Source of the DNA: DASRDS01 sp035652495
Lineage (GTDB): Bacteria > Gemmatimonadota > Gemmatimonadetes > Gemmatimonadales > Gemmatimonadaceae
DNA: 64,000 bases
Direction: 5' to 3'
Assembly: GCA_035652495.1 (NCBI GenBank)
Contig: DASRDS010000236.1
Coordinates: forward strand, 12,468 to 76,467
The stretch's first letter is position 1, and every line of letters starts with the position of its first letter. The position numbers and the translations under genes are program-made. The notes beneath the pieces were generated by a model, which was not told the origin of the DNA, ran no database searches, and saw only the letters and a list, made by a program, of their open reading frames with translations. Below are positions 24,711-32,896 of this stretch, one piece after another.

Positions 24711-25521
24711 CGACCGCGTCGGCGGGGCGGCGTTCGATCGTGAACATGAGCGAGAAGGGCAGGCGTCGCTCTTCGACCACGTTGAAGTACTTGCGCAGCT
24801 CGCGCTCCATCTTGCGATCGTTGAATCCCACGTGGCCGCCGGTCCATTGGGGCTCGAGGGCGGTCGTGTCGCCGAGGATGCCGGCGCGGAGCGCATCCGC
24901 GACGGGGATGTGCTCGTGCGGCATGCCGAGCGTCGTCTGGGTGACGTAGCGCGTCAGGAAGCCGATGCCCGTCATGCGTGGGATCGAGATAATGATGCGG
25001 GCGGGCGGCGCGAGGAAGTTGAACAGGTCGCGGACGAACTGCGCGCGGTAGGCGTAGCAGTCCATGTCGGCCGGAGCGTCGGGGCCGACGTGCTCGAGGG
25101 TCTCCAACAGGAACATCACGCCGTATTCCCGATCGCCGCGGGGGCCGAGGAGGCGCGCGCGGAGGGCGGGGAGGGGCATGAGGTGCGAATTGATCACGTC
25201 GACGGACTCGAGGCCGGCTTCCTCGACGACCTGTTTGGCGATCGGGATCACCCGCGGGTCATGGTCGACCGCCGCGACCCGGTTGAAATAGCGCGCGAGC
25301 GACGGCAGGAGGACGCCGTCGGCGCAGCCAAAGTCGATAGCTCCGGTTTTATGGAACCACGGCTGGGCCAGGGACAGGGCGATGTCGAACCGCCGTCGCT
25401 TGAGGGCCGCGATCGGCCCCGGCCGAAGGTAGTTATAGTGTGCGTACGTCCGGTACGGCCCGATATAGCACTCCGCTTCGGACTCCAGAATGCCCCGCGC
25501 CGGTCGAACGAAATAGCGCAT
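24685..25521 (-). CDS. class I SAM-dependent methyltransferase
   Basis: About 278 residues. A SAM-binding Rossmann fold is shown by AIDFGCADGVLLPSLA (motif I), VAAVDHDPRVIPIA (acidic end of beta 2) and MFLLETLEHVG (motif IV region). The target is not evident; the N-terminal lead (GPYRTYAHYNYLRPGP) and C-terminal RKMERELRKYFNVVEERRLPFS resemble methyltransferases near glycan or lipid genes, but none are adjacent. ATG at 25521 is preferred to the in-frame TTG at 25530. It stands alone on the minus strand. Confidence 0.82.
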   Translation of the reverse strand: MRYFVRPARGILESEAECYIGPYRTYAHYNYLRPGPIAALKRRRFDIALSLAQPWFHKTGAIDFGCADGVLLPSLARYFNRVAAVDHDPRVIPIAKQVVEEAGLESVDVINSHLMPLPALRARLLGPRGDREYGVMFLLETLEHVGPDAPADMDCYAYRAQFVRDLFNFLAPPARIIISIPRMTGIGFLTRYVTQTTLGMPHEHIPVADALRAGILGDTTALEPQWTGGHVGFNDRKMERELRKYFNVVEERRLPFSLMFTIERRPADAVATGRAAKA

Positions 25522-25592
25522 GTGGTTCAAAACTTGATCGGAATGCGTGGAAACTCAATATGTGCCGCGATACGATCAACGGAGGATGAGCG

Positions 25593-25793
25593 ATGCCTTA
25601 TTCCAGCAATAACGATTTGCCGGACCCCGTGAAGAACCACCTCCCGGCCCACGCCCAGGACATCTACCGGGAAGCCTTCAACAGCGCATCCAAGGAATAC
25701 GCCGGCGAAGGCGAGTCGGCGGCCCATCGCGTGGCCTGGGCGGCGGTCGAAAAGAAATACGAGAAGCGAGACGGCCAGTGGGTGGCTAAATAA
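25593..25793 (+). CDS. chaB: ChaB family protein
   Basis: A 66-residue protein matching ChaB: LPDPVKNHLPAHAQDIYREA, then YAGEGESAAHRVAWAAVEKKY and a terminal GQWVAK. E. coli ChaB is encoded with the ChaA cation antiporter, but homologues are widespread and their role is unclear. ACGGAGG lies 7 bases before the ATG. It is monocistronic; the 93 bp before the next gene hold no identified feature. Confidence 0.9.
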   Translation: MPYSSNNDLPDPVKNHLPAHAQDIYREAFNSASKEYAGEGESAAHRVAWAAVEKKYEKRDGQWVAK

Positions 25794-25886
25794 TCGACAT
25801 ACTCGCCCGTACGGGACGATATATCCCTTGCGCAATGGCCGAGCCCGGCATATCATATTGGGACAAATACAACCGAGGCTCGAATC

Positions 25887-26438
25887 ATGTCCGCGCGTGT
25901 CGCCCCCCTGGTGCTCACCGCGGCCAGCTTATTGGCCGCCTGCTCCCATCACGCCCCACCCGCGACGACGCCCGCGCCGCAGCAGACCGCGGCGTCCGCG
26001 CCCGCGCCTGCGCCGGCTCCGGTGTCGGCGCCCGCGCCCGCGCCGAAGGTCGACGACAGCGCGGTGCGCGCGCTGCTCACGCAGATGACGTTCTTCGCGT
26101 ACGACAAGGCGGAGCTCTCATCCGATGACCAGACGACGCTGGCCGCGAAGGTGCCGATTCTGGCGGCGAACCCCGGGGTGTCGATCCGCGTCTCCGGCAA
26201 CTGCGATAGCCGCGGCTCCGATGAGTACAACCTCGCCCTCGGCCAACGTCGCGCCCAGGCCGCGAAGCGGTATCTGACGGAGCACGGTATCTCGGATACC
26301 CGGATCGCGATCATCAGCTACGGGAAAGAGCGGCCGATCTCAGCCGGCGAGACGGAAGCCTCGTGGGCGCAGAACCGGAACGATCAGTTCGAGATCACGT
26401 CCGGTGGCGATGTGCTGCATTCGCCGCAGGGCAACTGA
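25887..26438 (+). CDS. pal: peptidoglycan-associated OmpA/Pal-type lipoprotein
   Basis: A 183-residue lipoprotein (lipobox SLLAAC, Cys about residue 19) with a Pro/Ala-rich linker and an OmpA C-terminal domain: FFAYDKAELSSDD, then VSIRVSGNCDSRGSDEYNLA, LGQRRAQAAKRYL and ISYGKERPI. The Asp and Arg that bind diaminopimelate are present (NCDSRGSDEYNLALGQRR). It ties the outer membrane to the wall. The usual tol genes are not adjacent, but a TolQ/ExbB-like system lies at 35968-38411. Confidence 0.92.
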   Translation: MSARVAPLVLTAASLLAACSHHAPPATTPAPQQTAASAPAPAPAPVSAPAPAPKVDDSAVRALLTQMTFFAYDKAELSSDDQTTLAAKVPILAANPGVSIRVSGNCDSRGSDEYNLALGQRRAQAAKRYLTEHGISDTRIAIISYGKERPISAGETEASWAQNRNDQFEITSGGDVLHSPQGN

Positions 26439-26449
26439 GTCTGGTCCGT

Positions 26450-26480
26450 CATGGCCCCACGCTGTAGCGTTGGGGCCATG
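26450..26480 (+). promoter_or_regulatory. hairpin spanning the metalloprotease start codon
   Basis: CATGGCCCCACGC at 26450-26462 pairs with GCGTTGGGGCCATG at 26467-26480 around a TGTA loop, with a single bulged T. The right arm contains the ATG at 26478. Folded in the mRNA it would bury the start codon. It also lies 12 bp after the Pal stop, so it might serve as an attenuator or a weak terminator; no T-run follows. Confidence 0.5.
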
Positions 26481-28955
26481 ATAAAACATGTCTGGTTAGC
26501 GATCGGCGCTCTCAGTGCCGCCGTTGGGGCGCAGGCCCCGAAGCCGCCGGCGGCGAAGGCAGATTCGGCGCAGCCCATCAAGCCGTACGACAAAGTGATC
26601 ACGTCGAAAGCGATCACGCATCGCGGCCTCGTGACCACACACGAACTTGACGACAAGTTGTATTTCGAGGTGCCGCGATCGGTCATCGGCGCCGAGATGC
26701 TGCTCGACGCCAGCATCGCTCGGGCGAGCGGCGGGCAGACCAAGAGTTATGGCGGCGACTGGGTCCGCAACAGCGTCGTCCGTTGGGATCGTATCGGCAA
26801 TCGCGTGGTGCTGCGCAGCGTCGACTACGGTATGGTCGCCGACTCGACGCTGCCGGTTTCGCGCGCCGTTCGCGGCTCGACGTTTCCAGCCGTCATCGCG
26901 TCGTTCCCGATCGAGACGTTCGGCCCCGACTCGGCGCCGGTGATCGAAGTCTCGAAGCTGTACACGACGGGCTCCACGGACATGGCCGCGTTCAAGGAGC
27001 GCTTTGATGACAAGCGCTCGTTCATCGAGCGCGTGCAGTCGTTCCCGGACAACGTCGAGATCGAAGCCACGCAGACGCAGGGCGGCGACCCCAAGCACCC
27101 CACGCAAAGCGTGCTCGCGCACTGGAGCATGGTGCGGCTGCCGGCCGATCCGATGATTCCGCGTCGCTTTGATCCGCGCGTGGGATACTTCTCGGTGGAG
27201 CAGACCGACTACGGGACCACGGAACAGCGCGCGGCGCATCGGTCCTACATCGGCCGCTGGCGCCTCGTGAAAAAGGATCCGTCGGCCGCGGTATCGGATC
27301 CCTTGACGCCGATCATCTACTATATCGACGCGGCCACGCCGGCCCAGTGGGTGCCGTGGATCAAGAAAGGCGTCGAAGACTGGCAGCCCGCGTTCGAGAG
27401 CGCTGGATTCTCTCACGCCATTGTCGGAAAAGAAGCTCCGGCGAACGATTCGACGTGGTCGCCGGACGACGTGCGTCACACCGTGATTCGTTGGCTGCCG
27501 TCGACCGTCGAGAACGCGTACGGCCCGCAAATCGTCGATCCGCGCACGGGCGAAGTGCTGAATGGCTCGGTGCGCATGTTCCACAATGTGATGAACCTCC
27601 TGCGCGACTGGTACACCGTGCAGGTCGCGCCACTCGACCCGCGCGCGCAGCGGTGGCCGCTCCCGGATAGCCTCATGGGCTACTTGCTGGAAGGCGTGGT
27701 CGCCCACGAAGTGGGACACACGCTCGGCCTGCGTCACAACATGCAGGCGTCGAGTATGTATCCCGCTGATAGCGTTCGCAGTAAGACGTGGGTCCACAAG
27801 ATGGGACACACGTCGAGCGTGATGGACTACGCGCGCTATGACTACGTCGCGCAGCCGGAAGACTCGATCAACGTCAACGATCTCGTGTTCCGCATCGGGC
27901 CGTATGACAAGTTCGCGATCCACTGGGGTTACGCGCCGATCTCCGTCAGCGAGTCGGCGCATCCCGGTTCCGGCGCTCGCGCGCCGGGCGTGCTGACCGG
28001 TACCGCGGCGTCGGACGCCGAGCGGCCGACACTCGACCAGTGGGCGCTGGTGCAGGACACGGTGCCGTGGCTGCGGTTCTCGGAGGACTACGGTCTCGAT
28101 GGCCCCGATCCGGGCACGGAGACCGAGGCCGTCGGCGACGCGGACGCGGTCAAGTCGACGGGGTACGGCTTCAAGAACATCGCGCGGATCGCCGGCATGA
28201 TGTCGAAGATCGCGACTCGTCAGGGCGAGTCCGACAGCGATCTCGTCGAGCTGTACAATCGGCTCGTGGGACAGTTCGCGCTCGAGGCGGGGCACGTCGC
28301 TCACGTGGTCGGCGGCGAGTGGACGCGACACAAGTCCGGCACGCAGCCGGGCCCGCAGTTCGAGCCGCTGGCAGCCGCACGCCAGCGCGCGGCGGTCACG
28401 TTCCTGTCGGAGCACGTCTGGAAGACGCCGACGTATTTCCTCGACCACAGCTTCTTGACGCGCATTGAGGCATCGGGCGCGCTCGAGCGTCTGCGCCGCG
28501 CTCAGGCGCAGTCGATTCACGCGCTCCTCGACACGGCGCGACTTGGTCGCATGACGGACGTTGCGGCGATCACGCCCGCGGGCGGTGACGCGTATGATCC
28601 GGCGGCGATGATGGCCGATGTGCGCCACGCGCTGTGGTCCGAGCTCGACGCACCGTCGGTCAAGATCGATGGGTTCCGCCGCAATCTCGAGCGCGAGCAT
28701 CTCGCGGCGCTCGACGCGTTGCTCAATCCTGAAATGCCTCAAAAACCGGAGAAGCAGGATGATGGCGTCGCGGCCGGCGAGGTGCCGGCTGTGCGGCCGA
28801 ATGAAACGGACGCACGCGCGCTCGCCCGTGGTGAGCTCGTCGCGATTCGTGACGCCGCGCGCGGCGCGTTGCCAAAAGCGGCCGATCGCATCACGCGGTT
28901 GCATCTCCAAGAGACCATTGCCGAAGTCAGTCAGAGTCTCGGAGAGAAGCCCTAA
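26478..28955 (+). CDS. secreted zinc metalloprotease (DUF5117/DUF4953 type)
   Basis: 825 residues with an N-terminal signal peptide (MIKHVWLAIGALSAAVGAQ). The zinc motif HEVGHTLGLRHN is at about residue 411, and the flanking regions (YFSVEQTDYGT, IIYYIDAATPAQWVPWIKKG, PQIVDPRTGEVLNGSV, SVMDYARYDYVAQP) match the large zinc-dependent proteases with DUF5117 and DUF4953 domains common in Bacteroidota and Gemmatimonadota. Catalytic Glu is in HEVGH. Its natural substrate is unknown. ATG at 26478 is chosen over 26451 because the signal peptide begins there; it lies in the hairpin above. Confidence 0.92.
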   Translation: MIKHVWLAIGALSAAVGAQAPKPPAAKADSAQPIKPYDKVITSKAITHRGLVTTHELDDKLYFEVPRSVIGAEMLLDASIARASGGQTKSYGGDWVRNSVVRWDRIGNRVVLRSVDYGMVADSTLPVSRAVRGSTFPAVIASFPIETFGPDSAPVIEVSKLYTTGSTDMAAFKERFDDKRSFIERVQSFPDNVEIEATQTQGGDPKHPTQSVLAHWSMVRLPADPMIPRRFDPRVGYFSVEQTDYGTTEQRAAHRSYIGRWRLVKKDPSAAVSDPLTPIIYYIDAATPAQWVPWIKKGVEDWQPAFESAGFSHAIVGKEAPANDSTWSPDDVRHTVIRWLPSTVENAYGPQIVDPRTGEVLNGSVRMFHNVMNLLRDWYTVQVAPLDPRAQRWPLPDSLMGYLLEGVVAHEVGHTLGLRHNMQASSMYPADSVRSKTWVHKMGHTSSVMDYARYDYVAQPEDSINVNDLVFRIGPYDKFAIHWGYAPISVSESAHPGSGARAPGVLTGTAASDAERPTLDQWALVQDTVPWLRFSEDYGLDGPDPGTETEAVGDADAVKSTGYGFKNIARIAGMMSKIATRQGESDSDLVELYNRLVGQFALEAGHVAHVVGGEWTRHKSGTQPGPQFEPLAAARQRAAVTFLSEHVWKTPTYFLDHSFLTRIEASGALERLRRAQAQSIHALLDTARLGRMTDVAAITPAGGDAYDPAAMMADVRHALWSELDAPSVKIDGFRRNLEREHLAALDALLNPEMPQKPEKQDDGVAAGEVPAVRPNETDARALARGELVAIRDAARGALPKAADRITRLHLQETIAEVSQSLGEKP

Positions 28956-28965
28956 AGAAGGTGGT

Positions 28966-29003
28966 GGCGGCGGGTTCGGATTGGTCGCCTCGAACCCGCC
29001 GCC
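28966..29003 (+). terminator. strong inverted repeat after metalloprotease gene
   Basis: GGCGGCGGGTTCG at 28966-28978 is exactly complementary to CGAACCCGCCGCC at 28991-29003, with a 12-base loop. It starts 11 bp after the metalloprotease stop and lies before the peroxiredoxin gene. No T-run follows, so it may be a factor-assisted terminator or an mRNA-end stabiliser. Confidence 0.45.
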
Positions 29004-29050
29004 AACGATTGCGACTCGCGGTGAGCATTGGGCTCTAGTACGTTTGGCGC

Positions 29051-29512
29051 ATGACAGTGCCAAGCGCGGGTCAGCCCGCTCCCGACTTTACGCTCGCTTC
29101 GACGAGCGGTCAGAACGTTACGCTTTCTTCGTTCCGCGGGAAGCAGAACGTGTTGCTCGCGTTCTTTCCGCTGGCGTTTACGAGTACGTGCACGGCCGAA
29201 CTGTGCGAGTTTCGCGATAACTTCGACGCGTTTTTGGGGAAGGGCGTCGAGGTGCTGCCGATCAGCGTTGATTCCGTGCCTACCCTCGCCGAGTTCAAGG
29301 CCAAGCATCAGTTCAAGACTGACATGGTCAGTGACTTTAAGCGCGAGGCCTCGAACGCCTACGGCGTGCTATTGCCCGACAAGTTCTTCTCGAATCGCGC
29401 TTACTTCCTGATCGACAAGAGCGGCACCGTCCGGTGGGCTCATGTCGAGTCCAATCCTGGACAGAAGCGCGAGACGAACGAGATCTTCGCCGAGATCGCG
29501 AAGCTCAAATAG
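29051..29512 (+). CDS. AhpE/BCP-type peroxiredoxin
   Basis: A 153-residue thioredoxin-fold peroxidase. The peroxidatic Cys is in PLAFTSTCTAEL (P-x3-T-x2-C motif) and a second Cys follows five residues later (CTAELC), a possible resolving Cys. Further on are VLPISVDS and the conserved Arg region SNRAYFLIDKSG. It reduces hydroperoxides with thiol reductants; a thioredoxin-reductase-like gene is present at 60020 but far away. It has hairpins on both sides, so it is probably transcribed alone. Confidence 0.9.
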   Translation: MTVPSAGQPAPDFTLASTSGQNVTLSSFRGKQNVLLAFFPLAFTSTCTAELCEFRDNFDAFLGKGVEVLPISVDSVPTLAEFKAKHQFKTDMVSDFKREASNAYGVLLPDKFFSNRAYFLIDKSGTVRWAHVESNPGQKRETNEIFAEIAKLK

Positions 29513-29514
29513 CA

Positions 29515-29547
29515 AGAGGCGTCTCGCGCTTCGCGCTTGACGCCTCT
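29515..29547 (+). terminator. terminator-like hairpin after peroxiredoxin gene
   Basis: AGAGGCGTC at 29515-29523 pairs exactly with GACGCCTCT at 29539-29547; the 15-base loop contains a second small stem (GCGCTTCGCGC). It begins 2 bp after the peroxiredoxin stop. The following bases (CTGTGTTG) form only a weak U-tract. Confidence 0.5.
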
Positions 29548-29585
29548 CTGTGTTGCGGGCACCCCTGCTCGACGTGTGCTTCAGG

Positions 29586-29617
29586 TCTGATCGAGATCCG
29601 ATCTGATCGAGATCCGA
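29586..29617. repeat. perfect 16-bp tandem duplication
   Basis: TCTGATCGAGATCCGA occurs at 29586-29601 and again at 29602-29617 without spacer. It lies between the peroxiredoxin and Hsp20 gene ends, outside any coding region. GATCGAGATC within the unit is nearly palindromic. Confidence 0.85.
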
Positions 29618-29648
29618 CGCGAAGCGCGCTCGTGATTGTGCCCGCTGA

Positions 29649-30092
29649 TTACGCTGGGTTCTTGATCTCGATCTTCTTTGGCTGTGGCAGCGCCGCTTTG
29701 GGCACGCGAATCGTCAGCACGCCGTTGTCATACTGCGCCTCGATCTTACTCTCGTCGAGCCCTTTGGGCATCTGAAACGACCGGACGAACGTCCCGTAGG
29801 TTCGCTCGCCGATGTGATAGCGAGTCTCCTGGTCGTTCTCCTTGCGGGTCTCCTTCTTTTCCCCACGAACCGTGAGCACACCGTTGTCGTGGGTAATCTC
29901 GACGTCCTTGGACGCCACGCCGGGTAGCTCGACCGTCAGCGTCAGCTCCTTGGCGTCCTCTTTGACGTCTACTGCCGGGGCCCAACCGCCGTCCCGGCCC
30001 GCCTGACCACCAAACGCGTCGTCAAACAAGCGATCAATTTCCCGCCGGAGCCCGAAAACAGGCGTCGCGACGCTCGTCCGATAGATAGCCAT
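29649..30092 (-). CDS. Hsp20/alpha-crystallin small heat-shock protein
   Basis: A 147-residue small heat-shock protein. The alpha-crystallin domain runs from about WAPAVDVKEDAKELTLTVEL to VLTIRVPKA, with LPGVASKDVEITHDNGVLTVRGEKK and the GVLTIRVP strand, and a short tail with the IxI-like KKIEIKN. The N-terminal arm (PVFGLRREIDRLFDDAF) is typical. It holds unfolded proteins under stress. The ATG at 30092 has AGGAG upstream. It is divergent from the kinase gene at 30279; the 186-bp gap holds the promoters but no heat-shock element could be assigned. Confidence 0.95.
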   Translation of the reverse strand: MAIYRTSVATPVFGLRREIDRLFDDAFGGQAGRDGGWAPAVDVKEDAKELTLTVELPGVASKDVEITHDNGVLTVRGEKKETRKENDQETRYHIGERTYGTFVRSFQMPKGLDESKIEAQYDNGVLTIRVPKAALPQPKKIEIKNPA

Positions 30093-30278
30093 AAATGGTT
30101 CTCCTGTAAGGTTGAGGGTATCAGCTCGCGCCCTCCCAGGTGGCAACCTGTATTCCCGCATGCGTTTGCCACTTCGGCGGGAAGTATCTGCCAACACAAA
30201 ACCGCGCTTTGTCACTTTTGCAGGCGTGACCTTTCGGCTACTTTTTCGGTCAGCTTGTCCGAGGGGGATACCGTTCTC

Positions 30279-31469
30279 ATGGTCGAGACAACTGCGCCAC
30301 AACCGATCGCGGAGGCCGCGCTGGCCGCCGTGAAAGCTGAGCTCGCTTCTGCCGACGTCCCGACGGATGTCGCACGGAGAGTGCTTGACGTGGTGCATGC
30401 GGCGCTGGCCGAGGAGCGGCACTTTTTGACGAAGCTCGTGGACTCGCTGCCGGTGGGGCTGTATGCGGTTGACCGGGAGTATCGGGTTCAGGCTTGGAAC
30501 CGTAAGCGGGAATCGGGGATGCAGGGTATCGCCCGGGGCGATGCCCTTGGGCGGACGATCTTTGAGATTTTGCATCGGCAGCCCGCTGAGTCACTCAAAC
30601 ACGAGATCGACCGCGTCTTCGGATCCGGGGTGCTAGAGCAGTTCGAGACCGAGTCGCAGGCGAGTGGGGAAGCTCGGACGTATCGGATCTCGAAGATTCC
30701 GATGCACCTCCACGATGGGAATGACGTCACCCACGTCATCACGGTCGGTGAGGACATCACCGAGTGGAAAGAAGCGCTGCAGCGCGTGGCTCAGGCGGAA
30801 AAAATGGCTGCCATTGGGCAGCTCGCTGCCGGCGTGATGCACGAGATCAACAATCCGTTGGCTACCATCTCGGCCTGCGCCGAGAGCCTTACGCTCGAGC
30901 TCGGTGAGCTTGAATATCTGAAGTTCATCGACGCGGAAGTCGAGCGTTGCAAGCGGATCATCGACGGTCTGCTGGACTTCAGTCGCAAGCGGTCGGTCAC
31001 CAAAGAACCCATCGACGTCAACGCGACGGTTCAGCGCACGTTGTTCTTATTGTCGCACCATGCCCGCTTCAAGCGTGTCTCCGCCACGACCAACCTTGGA
31101 CCTCCCGTCTTCGTTCGGGCGAACGTTGATCAGCTCATTCAGGTCCTAATGGCCCTCTTGCTGAATGCGGCTGACGCGACGGAGAAGCATGGTCAGGGTG
31201 CGAAGGTGGGGGTGCGCACGAGCGTCGCGAGCGCGACCCACGAAGTCGCTATCGAGATCATCGACAACGGGGTCGGGATCGCGAGATCGGAGGTTGGGAA
31301 GCTGTTCGAACCATTCTACACGACGAAGCCACCGGGGCGTGGAACCGGCCTCGGACTCTCGATCTGCTACGGGCTGGTCGCCGACCACGGCGGCCGTCTG
31401 GAAGTCGAGAGCACTCCCGGATCGGGGAGCACGTTCCGCGTCGTCTTGCCTATGGAATCCGCCGTATGA
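30279..31469 (+). CDS. PAS-domain sensor histidine kinase (NtrB-like)
   Basis: About 396 residues, cytoplasmic. A PAS domain (VDSLPVGLYAVDREYRVQAWN to VGEDITEWKEA) precedes the phospho-acceptor His in QLAAGVMHEINNPLATISA, then the ATPase with MALLLNAADATEK, IIDNGVGIA, FEPFYTTKPPGRGTGLGLSI. The layout is that of NtrB/AtoS-type kinases. ATG at 30279 is preferred to the in-frame TTG at 30255; GAGGGGG lies upstream. Its stop overlaps the regulator start by 4 bp (ATGA), so the two are a pair. Confidence 0.92.
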   Translation: MVETTAPQPIAEAALAAVKAELASADVPTDVARRVLDVVHAALAEERHFLTKLVDSLPVGLYAVDREYRVQAWNRKRESGMQGIARGDALGRTIFEILHRQPAESLKHEIDRVFGSGVLEQFETESQASGEARTYRISKIPMHLHDGNDVTHVITVGEDITEWKEALQRVAQAEKMAAIGQLAAGVMHEINNPLATISACAESLTLELGELEYLKFIDAEVERCKRIIDGLLDFSRKRSVTKEPIDVNATVQRTLFLLSHHARFKRVSATTNLGPPVFVRANVDQLIQVLMALLLNAADATEKHGQGAKVGVRTSVASATHEVAIEIIDNGVGIARSEVGKLFEPFYTTKPPGRGTGLGLSICYGLVADHGGRLEVESTPGSGSTFRVVLPMESAV

Positions 31470-32887
31470 AAGAACCGTCGCACATCAAGATTCTCATCGC
31501 CGAAGACGAGGAAATGCTCGGCGGCGTACTGCAGCAATTTCTGACCGGCAAAGGTCACCACGTCACGGTGACCCACGACGGCCGGGCGGCGCTCGAAGCC
31601 CTCAAACGAGAGGAATTCGACGTCGCGCTCCTGGATATCGTGATGCCGGAGCTCGACGGGCTCGAGGTGCTGCGCCACCTGCAGGAGGAGCCGAACCCGC
31701 CGCAGGTGATCATCATCACCGGGAACGGCACGATCGAGACCGCGATCACCGCCATTCGACTCGGCGCGTACGACTATCTGTCGAAGCCCTATCGGATGGC
31801 CGAGATCGATGTGCTGGTGCGGCGGGCGTGGGAGAAGCGGCGGCTGGCGACTGAGAATGCGCTGCTGCAGCGCCATCTCGAGCGCGCGAACGGCGCGCCA
31901 GAGATCGTCACGCGGTATGCGCCGATGCAGGCCGTTCTGTCGCTGGTCGAGCGGGTGGCCAAGAGTGATTCTCCGGTGCTCATCACGGGAGAGTCCGGCA
32001 CGGGCAAAGAGTTGATCGCCCGGGCGCTGCATCGACTCTCCGAGCGCTCGTCCGGGCCGCTGGTCGATGTGGACTGCGCTTCGACGACCGATGCGTTGAC
32101 GATGGAGAGCGAGCTGTTCGGCCATGAGAAAGGCGCGCTGCCCGGTGTGCTCAAGCGCAAGACCGGGTTGTTCGAGCTGGCCTCTGGCGGGACACTTTTT
32201 CTGGACGAAATCGGCGATCTCGATCTCCGCGTGCAGGGCAAACTCTTGCGAGCCTTGGAGAGTGGCGGGTATACCAGGCTCGGAGGATCGCAGAAGCTCG
32301 ATGTCGGGTTTCGAGTCGTGGCGGCGACCAAGCGAGACATTCGCGAGGACGTGATGGATCGCAAGTTCCGGAGCGATTTGTTTTTCCGGATCAACACGAT
32401 CAGCATCACGCTGCCGCCGCTCCGCGACCGGGTCGTGGACATCCCGATCCTCGCGCAGCACTATCTCAAGCACTTCGGCGGTCAAACCCCGCCGACGCTC
32501 AACGATGATGCGATCGCGGCGATGGAAGCATACCCGTGGCCCGGCAACATCCGGGAGCTGAAGAACGTTATCGAGAGAGCCGTGTTGCTCGCCAACGGCG
32601 GCACCATCGCCAGGCGGGATCTGCCGCTCCAGAACGGCACGGCCATGGCCGCGTCGGCGGCGGCGAACTCGTTGCCGCACGCGTCCAACGGCGGCCCCGC
32701 GCCGTACGTCGGCGACGAGAATGGCAAGAGCCTCTCGCTCGCGGAACTGGAGCGCCGACACATCGAATCGGTCCTGAATCGCGCGAATTGGCATCAGGGT
32801 CGTGCCGCGGCGCAACTCGGCATCTCGTCCAAGACGCTCTATCGCAAAATCCGCGAGTATGGTTTCGTTCGCCCGCGCAACGTGTAA
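31466..32887 (+). CDS. NtrC-type response regulator lacking the GAFTGA loop
   Basis: 473 residues: receiver (AEDEE, phospho-Asp in VALLDIVMPELDG, Lys in LSKPYR), AAA+ domain (Walker A GESGTGKE, ESELFGHEKG, GGTLFLDEIGDL, RSDLFFRINTISI), and a Fis-type helix-turn-helix (GRAAAQLGISSKTLYRKIREYG). At 223-228 the residues are GALPGV where sigma-54 activators have GAFTGA. Loss of the Phe and Thr that contact sigma-54 suggests it does not open sigma-54 promoters in the standard way, while phosphorylation, ATP binding and DNA binding look intact. It is coupled to the PAS kinase and followed 9 bp later by an OmpR-type regulator. Confidence 0.92.
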   Translation: MKEPSHIKILIAEDEEMLGGVLQQFLTGKGHHVTVTHDGRAALEALKREEFDVALLDIVMPELDGLEVLRHLQEEPNPPQVIIITGNGTIETAITAIRLGAYDYLSKPYRMAEIDVLVRRAWEKRRLATENALLQRHLERANGAPEIVTRYAPMQAVLSLVERVAKSDSPVLITGESGTGKELIARALHRLSERSSGPLVDVDCASTTDALTMESELFGHEKGALPGVLKRKTGLFELASGGTLFLDEIGDLDLRVQGKLLRALESGGYTRLGGSQKLDVGFRVVAATKRDIREDVMDRKFRSDLFFRINTISITLPPLRDRVVDIPILAQHYLKHFGGQTPPTLNDDAIAAMEAYPWPGNIRELKNVIERAVLLANGGTIARRDLPLQNGTAMAASAAANSLPHASNGGPAPYVGDENGKSLSLAELERRHIESVLNRANWHQGRAAAQLGISSKTLYRKIREYGFVRPRNV

Positions 32888-32896
32888 CTTGGGCTC

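Noticed and set aside
28966..29003. tRNA or small structured RNA gene
   Set aside because: Only one hairpin is present, with no cloverleaf or further conserved structure; treated as a terminator-like element.
26496..29063. Very long open antisense frame across the metalloprotease
   Set aside because: It mirrors the strong codon bias of the plus-strand gene, is Arg/His-rich and shows no domain.
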